From: Litomosoides sigmodontis
Taxonomy: Eukaryota > Nematoda > Chromadorea > Rhabditida > Onchocercidae
Assembly: GCA_963070105.1 (NCBI GenBank)
Contig: OY718807.1
Coordinates: forward strand, 4,561,001-4,625,000
DNA length: 64,000 nt
Direction of reading: 5' to 3'
This document shows positions 53,575 to 64,000 of this stretch, one piece after another; within the stretch, counting starts at the first letter, position 1; each line of letters opens with the position of its first letter. Under the pieces are notes generated by a model. It did no database searches. It saw only the letters and a program-made list of their open reading frames with translations, and was not told the origin of the DNA. The position numbers were made by a program, and so were the translations under genes.

Positions 53575-55046
53575 TTTCTGATTGTATTGCACATTCAGTT
53601 GGTGTTCTGCAACCTCTCACAACCACATTGCTATAAAATTACTTGTTAAAATAACTGCAGCAAACTATTTATGTCTTCTATTATTAGTAACCATTTGAAT
53701 AATTCGTACGTACAGCTGTTAAATCATTAAAGGACTAGCCGAACAATGGACACAAGCACTATTAGAGCGACAAAAACATCGGATGGAGTTAGATATTTTT
53801 GCCTTCACGCTAAATTGATTTTTGTTAAATTTTGAAATAATATTTCCACAAATGAATGTTTCCACAGGTCAGTATGAAATATATAATTGATAATTACTAT
53901 TGTCGCTGTCATCCTTTTGAACCATTATTTCTATGCCGTTAATAATACATAGTAAAAATTACATGAAATATTTCCTAATGCATTATGAAAGTAAGAATAA
54001 AGGAATAACTGGTATGGGAAAATCGTGCAATTAGCAAAGTAGTCGCGCTCTTGAAAGTTTATTTGTCGAAATCATGCGTGAAATTTACACCACAATGCTT
54101 ATCGATCAATCCGTCAAACTGTTCCAGGTGTTAAGCTAATCCGTACGGCTTTGTTTTTAAGCACTCTTTGTCCACTTAGCATCGCTTTCAAAAGTAATTT
54201 AAACAGCACGTCATAATTCAATGCGGTTCGTGTTGATGAATGTGATGACCAACCATCTGCCTAATCCAATTTAATACTTTGAAATTACTTTGAATTTAAT
54301 ACTTAATTTGAGACTTAAGTAGGGGAATTCATTGTTTCGCCTCGACTTTATTATCATTTTCCACTACAAAGAAAACAGCTATATTTAGCTAGTACATTAG
54401 CAGTAATGAATACAGTTAAATAAAAATGGATTACTTCCTCAAATTACTTCCTCTTTCAATTCCACCCTTTCGCTCCACCAAGCTCTTTACCACAAAATCA
54501 CCGATTTCCATTTCAATCCAAAAAATAAGGACTTTATCTTAATTACACAATCCATGCGCATTTCTATCTTTATTTCTGATATTGATGATTTGAATACTCA
54601 AGGCTAAAACTAGTATGTTTTTCATCAAATCTTTCAAAGATAAGAAAATATTTTGCTTCAAATACATCCAACATCTACTAAATGTTTTATAGAACCTACA
54701 AGCATATGCACGTGCTTGAAAACTTGGCAGATTTATTTACAGTGGACTAGTGAAGAGAGAATTAGCGAAAGACGAAGTAAAATAAGAGAAGCACATGCTA
54801 CTACAATATAAGTCCTTCTTGTTCGATAGCCCAGGAATAAAATGAGCTTAACAAATCACAGATTTATCATAACTCAAATCCACTGTTCGGTAGGGATCCA
54901 ATTAAGCTGCCAATCAATCAAATGAGAGAGAAAAATGAATATCAACTCAATCATATAGAAAAAGCAAATTGTGTTTTGAGGCTAATTTTCTAGGATTTAG
55001 AAACAACACAAACAATATTTCAAAATGAAAATAATTAAAACGAAAA
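53575..55046. other. Intergenic between RNASEK and the kinase, with two unexplained open stretches
   Basis: AT-rich. On the minus strand it holds a 26-codon frame at 54431-54511 and a 49-codon open stretch at 54114-54260 behind an AG (see separate entry). Otherwise nothing is visible. Confidence 0.5.
54114..54260 (-). CDS. Possible terminal exon of an unrecognised small gene
   Basis: Behind a GGATTAG acceptor, one frame stays open for 48 codons (ADGWSSHSSTRTALNYDVLF...ISLTPGTV) and ends in TGA. Composition is protein-like (K, L, R, S, T mixed). An upstream frame at 54511-54431 (MEIGDFVVKSLVERKGGIER) might be its first exon, but the phases of the available donors do not fit this frame. Family unknown. 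Confidence 0.25.
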   Translation of the reverse strand, partial: ADGWSSHSSTRTALNYDVLFKLLLKAMLSGQRVLKNKAVRISLTPGTV

Positions 55047-55969
55047 TCAGAATATTGTTGTAGAGTTGAATTTGTTCTGCCAGAATACAACAATCAAAGT
55101 GACCAGGTACATACCAGCAGCTACCCAGCACTGCGTTGCCTTCTCAGCATACTTATCCTCAATTACACTGAAAACAATTTATGTTACTCGCTACTGAAAG
55201 AAGTGAAATGATTACACTGAACTATATATAACAATTACTTCCTCTAAAAGACAACTCCGACACTCAGTTATGAGTCGAGTACGGGCTACTATATCAAGCG
55301 AGAACAATTTCAACGTATTTAGTACACATGGGTAATTGTTATAGTTCAATTTCGACGTATTTAGTACTGCTTAATATTCAACATTCCGCTGAAATATTAA
55401 GCAGTCAACTTTGAATTAATTTAAGACACCGATATGTGTCTAATTAATTGCCAAAAAGATCTCAATTTCAGCAAAACTACTTAAAACTCCAGAAGTCCTG
55501 GAAATTAAAGAGATCAGAAAAAGGAACTGACGCAGTTGTTAGTGGTAAAATCACTCCGTCTACCGGTTCCTCCTGTTCAAAGTGAAGATCCGGGAACAAG
55601 TTCACTGCCTGAACGTAGAAGAATACACCGAGTAGTCCAAGAAACAGAACACCCCAAACTGACATTATCATACTAAAACACATGTATTTATAATTCCAAA
55701 CACATGAAATTTCCACATTACTTAATCAGAACTGCACATCCGTCTACACACCTCTACTTATTACTTGTACGCAAAATAATATTTAAAATATTTTATAATA
55801 CTATTACTATCCAAAAGTGAATTTTTCGGTACAAAATAAATTAAGTGGGACCTTTAGACCTCTCTTCACTGTCTTATTCTGTGAAACACTGCATATAAAA
55901 GTGAACTCGTACTTGAATTACTTACCAAAAAGCTGAAAGCTTTGGTCCACATATTGGACACAATCTCAT
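55047..55969 (-). CDS. RNASEK homologue (V-ATPase subunit f), 87 residues
   Basis: Two-helix membrane protein first named ribonuclease kappa; in animals it is a subunit (f) of the V-ATPase membrane sector. Exons: 55969-55926 (MRLCPICGPKLSAF), 55672-55564 (MIMSVWGVLFLGLLGVFFYV), 55157-55047 (QCWVAAGMYLVTLIVVFW). The CGPKLSA and SVWGV motifs plus the terminal helix are diagnostic. Exon 3 is uncertain at its left edge: the strong TTTCAG acceptor at 55167-55172 would give an out-of-frame stop, so I use the following TTGAG acceptor, which keeps the frame and a loop length close to the family's. V-ATPase subunit e starts 653 bp away in the opposite direction. Confidence 0.88.
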
Positions 55970-56621
55970 TATTGCATAACCTGAAAGTACATGCACTGAT
56001 GTAAACAACACGTGCGGTGAAGCGCGAACACACGTCCGGAACTCCGCACCCTCCAAGTCACCCTTTAGAACAAAAATTCATCTACTAGCAGGTATAGAGC
56101 TGCAAGACACGCACGCCTCAATCTTTGGTCAGCGTGATGTTGTGCAGCACTGATCAACGGAACGAAATGGTTTTGGTCCTGAACATCTGACGTAGGGCTT
56201 TTACCGCTGTGTCATTCAAGCTGGGGAGGCATAAGATGGTTTACAAGTGTCATCTCTGATATGCCTTACATGCTTTCTTCATCTCGTTACTACGAGACTT
56301 CTCAGTCGTTCCACTCAGGCCATCGTCAAATAGCTGAAACACTGCAGAACATCCATTATATTTAATTCTGTAACATTCTTCGTCCGTTCAAGCTATACAT
56401 TTCTTTGTGAGCGAATAATTATTATGTCAGTGATATTTTGCACTCATAATTACGAAAAATTTAGTGACTTAGGGATTTTTAGGAGCGCGTCACTTTTTCA
56501 TGGTTCGCATAGAAGGATGAGTATATATATATATTATTGCCCTCTTTGATGCCATTCTAGCTTTCGATAGTTAGTGTACCGTGGAAAAATGTTAATTCTC
56601 TTCATTTCAGGAGTCGTAACT
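55970..56621. promoter_or_regulatory. Divergent intergenic region between RNASEK and V-ATPase subunit e
   Basis: The 652-bp interval separates the two start codons of proteins known to sit in the same V-ATPase membrane sector. A short upstream ATG (ATG CAA TAA) precedes the RNASEK start, and a TTTCAG acceptor at 56605-56610 precedes the V-ATPase e start by 11 bases. Shared control is an inference from gene order; I see no clear TATA box or named operator. Confidence 0.45.
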
Positions 56622-57332
56622 ATGGGTGTGATCATCGTTATGTTCACAGTTACGGCGTTTTGGATAGTCGTAGGCGTTGGTGGACCGTTTATTATCCCAA
56701 AAGGACCGAATCGAGGTATGTCGTGCATTACGGTTTGATTTTATGTCATGACACAATTTTTCTGCATTTGTCTGGTTTTTCCCAAACTCAGTTCACAGTA
56801 AGGCAAGGTCTACTGTGGTTTGAATTCTGTAAGAACACCATTCCTCTAGTTGAAATGTCAACATTTGTTATTTTTGAATAATGCGGATAGTGAATTGATT
56901 TTCTCTTAATCAGTTTTGGTGACTTTTTCTCAGACATAAGTAAACATTTCTCAAAAATAAGAGGACAGTCATAAAAAATTTTTATTTGTGAATAATACTA
57001 ATGAGACGAATGGACTGAAATCAAATTGGTTACTTTGAAGCGTTGATGTGGTAGAAATGGTGAGCGACAGCGTCTTTGAATCATGATTTACTTTGGTGTA
57101 ATGCTTTATTTTATCGCACTCGTGCCAACATACCATGTTTAGTTCAAGTAGCATAATTATTGCAGGAATAATCCAAACGATGATTGTATTAACCGCTTGT
57201 TGTTGTTGGCTTTTCTGGATTTTGGTTTATTTGCATCAGTTAAATCCCCTTATTGGTCCTCAGTTGCCAGTGAGGACAATACGGTGGATTTCAGAAAAAT
57301 GGGGCGATGCGGAAGAATTTGTTCCAACATAA
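56622..57332 (+). CDS. vha-17: V-type H+-ATPase subunit e (VHA-17 type)
   Basis: Small V0-sector subunit of the vacuolar proton pump, embedded in the membrane with two helices. Two exons, 56622-56715 and 57166-57332, join in phase (R/G) to 86 residues, the nematode length. The family core FWIVVGVGGPFIIPKGPNRG and NPLIGPQL is present, followed by the nematode-type C-terminal extension RTIRWISEKWGDAEEFVPT. The start lies 11 bases behind TTTCAG, consistent with trans-splicing. Confidence 0.97.
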
Positions 57333-58326
57333 ATACAGTTATCGTTGCTGTTGGAATGATAATGTTTTAGCAGCTTCTTCATACTTAGCGTTACTTACAT
57401 GTTGTTATAATTTAGTTAATTTAATGTCTGTGGAATGAATGCATCTCAACAAGAGATAAATTGGAATGATGTGAAGTGTATAATCATAGTCATGTATGAA
57501 ATTGAAAATTAGCTTCATATCTTACTAAAACAGCATCGACTGAGAATGATATTCAATGACTCGTACATCAGCTCGTCCAAAATACTTCGCAATTAAAAAT
57601 TTTTGCTTTCCCGCGATTTTTCTATCCAGTTAGTTTCTCATCTCCTATATAGGAACGTAGTTAATCTAGTTCCTTCAAATGTCAATTTGTTTCTCAAGTA
57701 CACGTTTAATCAATTATGAGAATCATTTGGTTGTAAATCCGAAGATTGTTTTATATTTCATTATATATATATATACATATATACACATTTTTTTCATACG
57801 TTTGGAAGGACTTCACACATGTCAATTATAAATCGGTTTGGTCTCATGACTTAAAGTGATTTAGCTTTTGACTATCGGTATTTCGGATTTTGTTGCAATG
57901 TGATAACTACTATCTGTGATGTGTGGGAATATATCTAAGCTTTTATCATGCTTCTATATTTACATATGCTTGCTGGTTAACTTTAAATAAAATTGTTAGT
58001 GTGATCAGTGGACAGTTTGGTTTGAGGTTATTTCTGATGGACTTATATTTCCTGCTTATTTTTTGAATTTTATTTTTTTGAATAACATTCAAAATGGGTT
58101 TGGTACAAAATATTTTGTGATGCTTACTCTACGCTGTAGGAGAAGTAATAGCATGTGATAACGAATTGTGTTGAAGAAAGAAGTGTATTTAAGTGATTGC
58201 GGTTAGGCGCGTTTAGTCTAATTAGTCTTAGGATAAGATTAGATATTACTAGTGTTGGTTCAACAGATTTGAAACTAAGGAACATTTTTCGCATAAAGTT
58301 ATGTTCCTGTTATGTTCAGGCAAAAG
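57333..58326. other. V-ATPase e 3' region and PSMA1 upstream region
   Basis: AT-rich, no supported gene. A short TA repeat occurs at about 57765-57783. Probable poly(A) signals are present, but none stands out. Confidence 0.5.
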
Positions 58327-61300
58327 ATGTTCCGTAACCAATACGACAGTGATGTTACGGTGTGGAGTCCTCAGGTGATTTCCAGTGTTTGATTTTGATT
58401 TTCGAAATGTTATAGATCATTTGTTCAAGCTAACAATTGATTTATTCCATCATTGTGACTTTCCAACTTGTCCTTTGCATTTAATTTTGAAATTTTGTCT
58501 TAGATGTGAATCAGGGACACTGTTTATTGTTCTTTATCGTTATTTCAGGGTCGACTTCACCAGGTTGATTATGCTGTTGAGGCTATGAAGCAAGGTAGTG
58601 CAACCGTTGGACTGAAAAGCAATACACACGCGGTTTTGGTGGCATTGAAGGTGGCCTTCGAAATTGCTTTTCATCTAGCTTTTTATTCTTCAATGTAACT
58701 TCTAAAGTCATCCAATAAACTTTTCAGTCTGGATGGCTTTTAGTATAGATGCGTATAGATGCACATCTTTTTAGTATAGATGCGCTTTCATTATTCATAC
58801 ATGAAAGTTAATGCGGTTTTCGATGTACATCATGCTGCATTCAGTTTTTTTGAGATTATATAGTTAATCACAAAACTGCTCGTGATGACATTTATCTCTT
58901 ATGTCTTACTCTTCAAATGTTTTTTTTTCCATGGTCACCATTTCAAGTCTTCTGGAATGACAGAAAGAAATGTTTAAAGTCGGATTCTGTTGGAATAACT
59001 GGAATCATTATAGTATCTTATGAATTTCCAGCGCGCTGCAAATGAACTGTGTTCGCATCAAAAGAAAATTTATGAACTGGACACTCATGCCGGTGTTTCC
59101 ATCGCAGGCCTTCTTTCTGATGGTCGCATACTTGCGTTAGTGTTGAATTTTCTTTCGTATCTCTCGAAGCGTATATCTAGTGGCATCGGTTTTCATGTTC
59201 AGCTAAGCGATATATCACTATTAGCCAGTTGTGAGACAGGAGTTTCTGGTTTTGCATATTACAGTGAAGTTCATATTTGTGTACTCATTTCAGTTGAATC
59301 GAAAATACGGAGAGACTCATACTGCCCATCCCTTTTTTCTTTTTTACGATTTTGGCAGATATTTTAATAAAATTCTACTTTCTTAAATAGCTGTTAATGT
59401 TCCATAGTTGAATATTCACCGTATTTGTCATAATACTCTCCAAATAATGTGTTTTTTTTTTTAATGGATTCTTACGGTCATTAAAATTATATTCAGTTGA
59501 GATGCACTTTAGGCGTTTTTTACAAACAGAATGTTCGGCGTGGAGATGGGATTACAAGGAGCCGGTTCCTATTCAGGTTTTAAACAATCGGATTCAACTA
59601 AGTGAGTTGATTCTCTTTAGTATCTGATGTTAGATATTTGTTATTTAAATCAAAGAAAATTAATAACTGAAAGTACTTTATATGTTATGTAGTAAGAAAG
59701 ACTGCCATAAGAAGGCGGAGAAACTGCAAATTTATGCGTTCTTGAAAATATGCATCTCTAGTTGATGCGGATTTTTAAGTTTTTTAGGGTCGAGGACAGA
59801 TCACGCTGTGTAAACAATATACTTTTTTGTCAAATTCAGAACTTCTGGGCTAAATTTTTTTGCTATAAATTTTACGATTGGGAATTATTTTTGTCCTAAT
59901 TCATCTGAAAGCTTTTGCAGAACTGCAGGCAAATACACAAATTTATGGAAGACGTCCATTTGGTGTTGGTCTTGTCATCGCCGGTTATGACGTGAGTTCT
60001 CATCTGTTTTTTTCATTTTTATTCCAGCGCATGAGCAGCGTTTTGTTTCAATGCTTTGTTTTAATGGTGACAATTGGAAAAGAGCAAACATGTAATTTTC
60101 TGGATATCACAATGGCCAGCAAGAACTGCTTTATAATCGCAGCGTTTTGGACTTGAAATTTGGGGAGAACATCAAAGCTCGAACTAGTGAATTTAAATCA
60201 TTGTATACTGCAAGGATAGAACTCAACTTCTCGATGCTTTCATATTCATTATGCGTATTTACATGTTGTTCTCTATGTCCAAAGTATCGAAACACCAATA
60301 TATATCGCTTTTCGATTTTAAGCCCTAAACAAGCTCTGCGGAAGAGTACAAAATTCTTTCTGACTTAAGACTAAATTGCTTTATCCAATTTAATATTACA
60401 ACACGTAGCGTGCTTATATATGTATTTAATCCATAATATTATTTATAAAACAACATTCGGCACCATTGTCTGTACGATCGTTATCCATCACCGTCCATTC
60501 AGAGTTTTATTGTTTATTCGCAGTTCATTTTTCAAGAGTGAAAGAAATACTACTGTGATTATGATTTTCGAGTATCACACTCTATATTTTAGGAAAGGGG
60601 AACACATATCGTAAAGACTGACCCATCAGCAGAAGTCGTGGAAACACTTGCGAGTTCAATAGGTGCTCGTTCTCAAAGTGCACGTACGTATTTAGAGCGG
60701 AATCTGGATCAGTTTTCTGCTGGTTAGTGCTTATCATTAACAACGAATCTCTTCTGGATTATTCGATGTATTTGGAAAATATTCATAAAAATTTGAAAAC
60801 AGGCTCAAATTTTATGTGCGTATTTGCAGCAAGTGTTGAACAGTTGGTTGAGTTTGCACTGCTGGCACTAAGAGACACACTACCCGCTGAGGACAGCTTA
60901 TCGAAAAAGGTATTCTCTTGCAGAATCTTGTTTAGGCTTAACAGTTCACTTCATTTCAAAAGATATAACATTCCTGCACCTCAAGAAAAATTTCTCAAAT
61001 TTTCATGTGAAAGTGCAATATTCAATTTTATAGATTTAATAGATTCACAGAATTAGAGTTTCTTGTAATATGTCAATGAACACTACAGAATACAACAATT
61101 GCTGTTGTGGGCAAAGGCACGCCATTTAAAGTAATGGAGGATGACGATGTTCAACCATTTTTAGACCGCATTGCAGGAGTTCCACGAACCGGTCAGCAAA
61201 GCGGAAGCGAAGTAAGTTTATAATTTCTTTTGAACAACTCGATACCATCATAGAACACTTTGTTATTTCCACTGAGCTGCTAGTGGTTTTTATTCGTCAT

Positions 61301-61479
61301 GTTCCTTGTATCCGTTTTTTACCAGTTTCATCCCATATAAAAGGCTAACTTTATAATAATTAACTTTAATTTTACGTTTTCAAAGTTTGACTTCATGTCA
61401 ACTGAATTTATAAATGTTAATGGCATAAATTCTCTACGTTTTTCAGCAGCAAGCAGCGGCGGAACCTATGCAATTATAG
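58327..61479 (+). CDS. 20S proteasome subunit alpha-6 (PSMA1)
   Basis: Outer-ring subunit of the 20S core. Nine exons: 58327-58374, 58549-58650, 59032-59135, 59513-59601, 59921-59991, 60593-60722, 60830-60909, 61089-61211, 61447-61479; they sum to 780 bases = 259 residues (human 263). The N-terminal gate sequence [19 protein letters not shown] and [19 protein letters not shown] identify it as alpha-6. Later landmarks: [58 protein letters not shown], and a C-terminus ending QAAAEPMQL. Exon 4 uses a TTTAG acceptor at 59508-59512 rather than an upstream TTCAG, to keep the frame. RPN11 of the proteasome lid is also in this window, 50 kb away. Confidence 0.97.
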
Positions 61480-62934
61480 TGGTTTTAATTTCTGTGTAGT
61501 CACTGTTTTAATGTTGCATTCTCTACACCGGAAAAGAAAATATGAAGTGAATAATTAGTGATAAGGAGTATGAACGTCGTAGCCTAATGGAGATAAGCAT
61601 AAGATACGGAATGCTTATTAAATTTTCATCTTATTTGAAATACCAGCACAATTTTTTGTTTTCATGGATCGAATATGTTTCACTACTGTTACTGACATAC
61701 ATATTTAATGCACTGTCTACATTTTACACAAATCAGCAATGAACTTAACATTCGTAACTGACAGGCATTTTTTTGACTTGTGTTCACATCGAAGCAATCG
61801 ATTAGCAGTTGGCTCTTACACATACTGTTCCTGAAATTAACTGTTACTTGGCACATGATTTTTGAAAGCACAACTCGAAGTTTTCACGACACGAACCATG
61901 TTCTCCATTTTATCTAAACCTTACTTTGTGAACCTTACCTTCTGCCATCTTGAAGAGATTCGTAACATACTGCTTGCCAGGACTTGAATAACTGTTACCT
62001 GGACACACTTTTCCTCTGTGGTTTGAGAAGCCAAACCGAGTAAATTCAAAAAATGCAGCAAAACATGATGAAGTGTCACCAAGACACCCCATGCTGAGAC
62101 TATGTATTTGGACCACAACGCAGAGAACCATGGAAAACAGCTAGTTTGTTTTAAACGACCCATAAACTTTTTAGCTAGGAATGACGAAGACCCTTTCCCT
62201 TTCCATAATCCACATTAGGTCACACAGTGAAGCTCCTTCGAAATATCTTATTGAAGCGCTACGAGGTCATAAATACAAACTTTAATTTCCTAAATATCAT
62301 TGAACAAACAAACGGAGCATACATGTGCAACACAATTCCATATGACAGATGAAATATCAGGAATTAAAGTTTTAGTGGAAAATGTACAAAAACAAGTGCC
62401 GATAGGTCCAATCATATAAAATTATATAATAAATTTATTACTGCAAAAGCTCCAACACATTAAAATTGAAACGGCATTAGAAATACTTGACGCGGGACCG
62501 GGTATAATAATTATGCTATTCCGCACCTTTGTTTGTTACTTTGACTTATTCTTCGAGTCATATGAAAACTAAGTAATACAATCTGAGACCAATGGAAGTC
62601 GCTAGTGGTGGGTAACGAAGGTGGTCACCAAATTTTCCACAAGGAAAACGGAAAAACCTTATCTGACCGAACCAGGATTTATTACGGGCTAAGTATGAAA
62701 ATTTAGGATTGGGGATGGCTTCACGTACTACTGAAAAGTGACATGCTTCAAATATTAATTGTAAGGTTATTTTCGTCAATATATGGAGGACAGGTGGTTA
62801 ACATCCTGACCTTGTTAAACAACAAACAAAATACGAGGTCATGACGCTAATTAAACCCGACTTTTCCACGATCCTCTCACTCACATAATTTCTCTGAAGC
62901 GGACAGAAAGGAAAAGAAAAATGACTGCAATTTT
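61480..62934. other. Intergenic between PSMA1 and BiP
   Basis: Convergent intergenic region. Two overlapping minus-strand frames at 61910-62163 and one at 62558-62779 look unconserved. An ATG-GCAGAAG with a GTAAGG donor near 61945 looks like a first exon, but I found no partner exon. No gene supported. Confidence 0.5.
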
Positions 62935-64000
62935 CTAAAGCTCATCCTTATCCTCGCCTGGCCCAGCACCTTCTGGTGGCGGTGCCCCGTGGTCTTTGTA
63001 TAATTTGCCAATAATCGGTTGTACTTTATTTTCCAATTCTTTCTTATGCTCTTGCAACTCCTCCACAGATGCATCCTGAAAAGAACATATGTTAAACAGT
63101 GCAAAAAAAAAGGAAAATTATTGCATATGTAATGGTTTCTCTGTTTTTGAAATAACTCTTTTCTCTTAAAAATATTGCAGAATAAAAGCTTCATCAACTG
63201 CATTAATTTTAACCCCATAACATAGAAATTTAAACTATAGAAATACAAGAAATTTAAAATAAATATTAACCTTGTGGCTTTCAAGCCACGATATCGCATC
63301 ATCGAGGACGCTTTCAATCGTCTTCTTGTCATTATCATCCAATTTACCACCCAATTTCTCTTTATCACCAATTTGGTTCTTTAATGAATACGCATAACTT
63401 TCCAGTTCGTTCCTTGCCTCCACCTGTTCTTTCACCTGCAATATTTTCATCAATCATAACCAAGGCGTGACAGATTAAAAAAACATCCAGCCAAATACTT
63501 TAGGCACTGCTACAGTAGGTACCAAAATTAAACAAGCCTTCTTATCTTCATCGGCGAATTTCTCTGCATCGTTTATCATCCTTTCAATATCTTCTGGTGA
63601 TAATCGGTTATGATCATTTGTAATCGTAATTTTATTCTTGTTCCCTGTGCCTTTATCCTCTGCAGTGACGTGCAAAATGCCATTCACATCAATTTCAAAT
63701 GTAACTTCTATTTGCGGCACACCTCGTGGAGCTGGTGGGATACCCGTTAAATCAAACTTGCCCAAGATGTGATTATCTTTTGTCATTGGTCGTTCTCCTT
63801 CATAAACCTAAAATACTGAATCGTTGACCAAATATATACATTAGGATTACATTTCTTACTAAGCCTCTCTGCTACACTTTGCTATCTATTACTCGTGTGA
63901 ACCATAGGCAGTATTATTTAAAGAGATGTAGGGACATTTTAGAACAAAAAAAAAAACGCTTGTAGTTTTAAGAAAAAAACCGCTCAGCAACCAAAACTAA
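62935..64000 (-). CDS. ER chaperone BiP/GRP78 (HSP70), C-terminal exons, truncated by the window
   Basis: Hsp70 of the ER lumen. Three exons: 63807-63538 ([57 protein letters not shown]), 63435-63271 ([20 protein letters not shown]) and 63075-62935. The third ends GPGEDKDEL, an intact KDEL retention signal. The substrate-binding domain and C-terminal lid are covered; the nucleotide-binding half lies beyond the right edge. The sequence from 63808 to 64000 is intron or upstream. The first intron here appears to start with GC rather than GT (see findings). Exon 1 ends at DEDKK if so. Confidence 0.95.

Noticed and set aside
61910..62163. Two overlapping minus-strand frames of 73 and 80 residues
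   Set aside because: No homology, no partner exons; probably chance frames.

Overview
This is a stretch of a nematode nuclear genome. It is AT-rich, its genes are cut into many short exons by introns of roughly 50-700 bp, and several start codons sit 8-26 bases behind a strong TTTCAG-type acceptor, as expected for spliced-leader trans-splicing. Protein similarity is nematode-like, for example the C-terminal extension of the V-ATPase e subunit, and a TTBK/CK1-type kinase of the kind nematodes carry in expanded families. AT content, intron length and spacing suggest a clade III (spirurid/filarial-like) worm; that assignment is an inference.

Layout. 1.4-4.7 kb (-): SLC19 folate/thiamine carrier. 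6.5-20.3 kb (+): four genes in a row, proteasome lid deubiquitinase RPN11, lipid-droplet hydrolase LDAH, CDK9, and peroxisomal acyl-CoA oxidase ACOX3. CDK9 is flanked by a 0.43-kb inverted repeat, one arm of which is a genuine part of ACOX3 and the other a displaced antisense copy. 20.6-21.6 kb (-): a previously hidden four-exon gene for a 114-residue cysteine-rich protein that I do not recognise. 24.5-37.7 kb (+): mitochondrial RNA helicase SUPV3L1 and nucleoporin NUP133. 39.1 kb (-): an orphan C-terminal tyrosine-kinase exon. 41.1-49.0 kb (-): eIF4E, PEX3, a tiny twin-cysteine (NDUFAF8-like) protein, and UTP23; the last two are only 174 bp apart. 51.1-53.6 kb (-): TTBK/CK1-like kinase. 55.0-57.3 kb: RNASEK (V-ATPase f) and V-ATPase subunit e, head to head. 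58.3-61.5 kb (+): proteasome alpha-6 (PSMA1). 62.9 kb to the end (-): C-terminal exons of BiP/GRP78 with its KDEL tail.

Most genes are conserved housekeeping functions: proteasome (two subunits), transcription elongation, nuclear pore, translation initiation, ribosome biogenesis, peroxisome biogenesis and beta-oxidation, and V-ATPase. For most single-copy genes I joined exons by homology and checked that the splice phases close; RPN11 (314 aa), LDAH (327), CDK9 (423), ACOX3 (732), SUPV3L1 (784), UTP23 (236), V-ATPase e (86) and PSMA1 (259) all close without a frameshift. No tRNA, rRNA, CRISPR array or intact transposon was found. No wholly new multi-gene system is evident; the best novel leads are the unrecognised 114-aa gene, the inverted ACOX3 fragment around CDK9, the hidden NDUFAF8-like gene with its candidate operon, and the RNASEK/V-ATPase e divergent pair.
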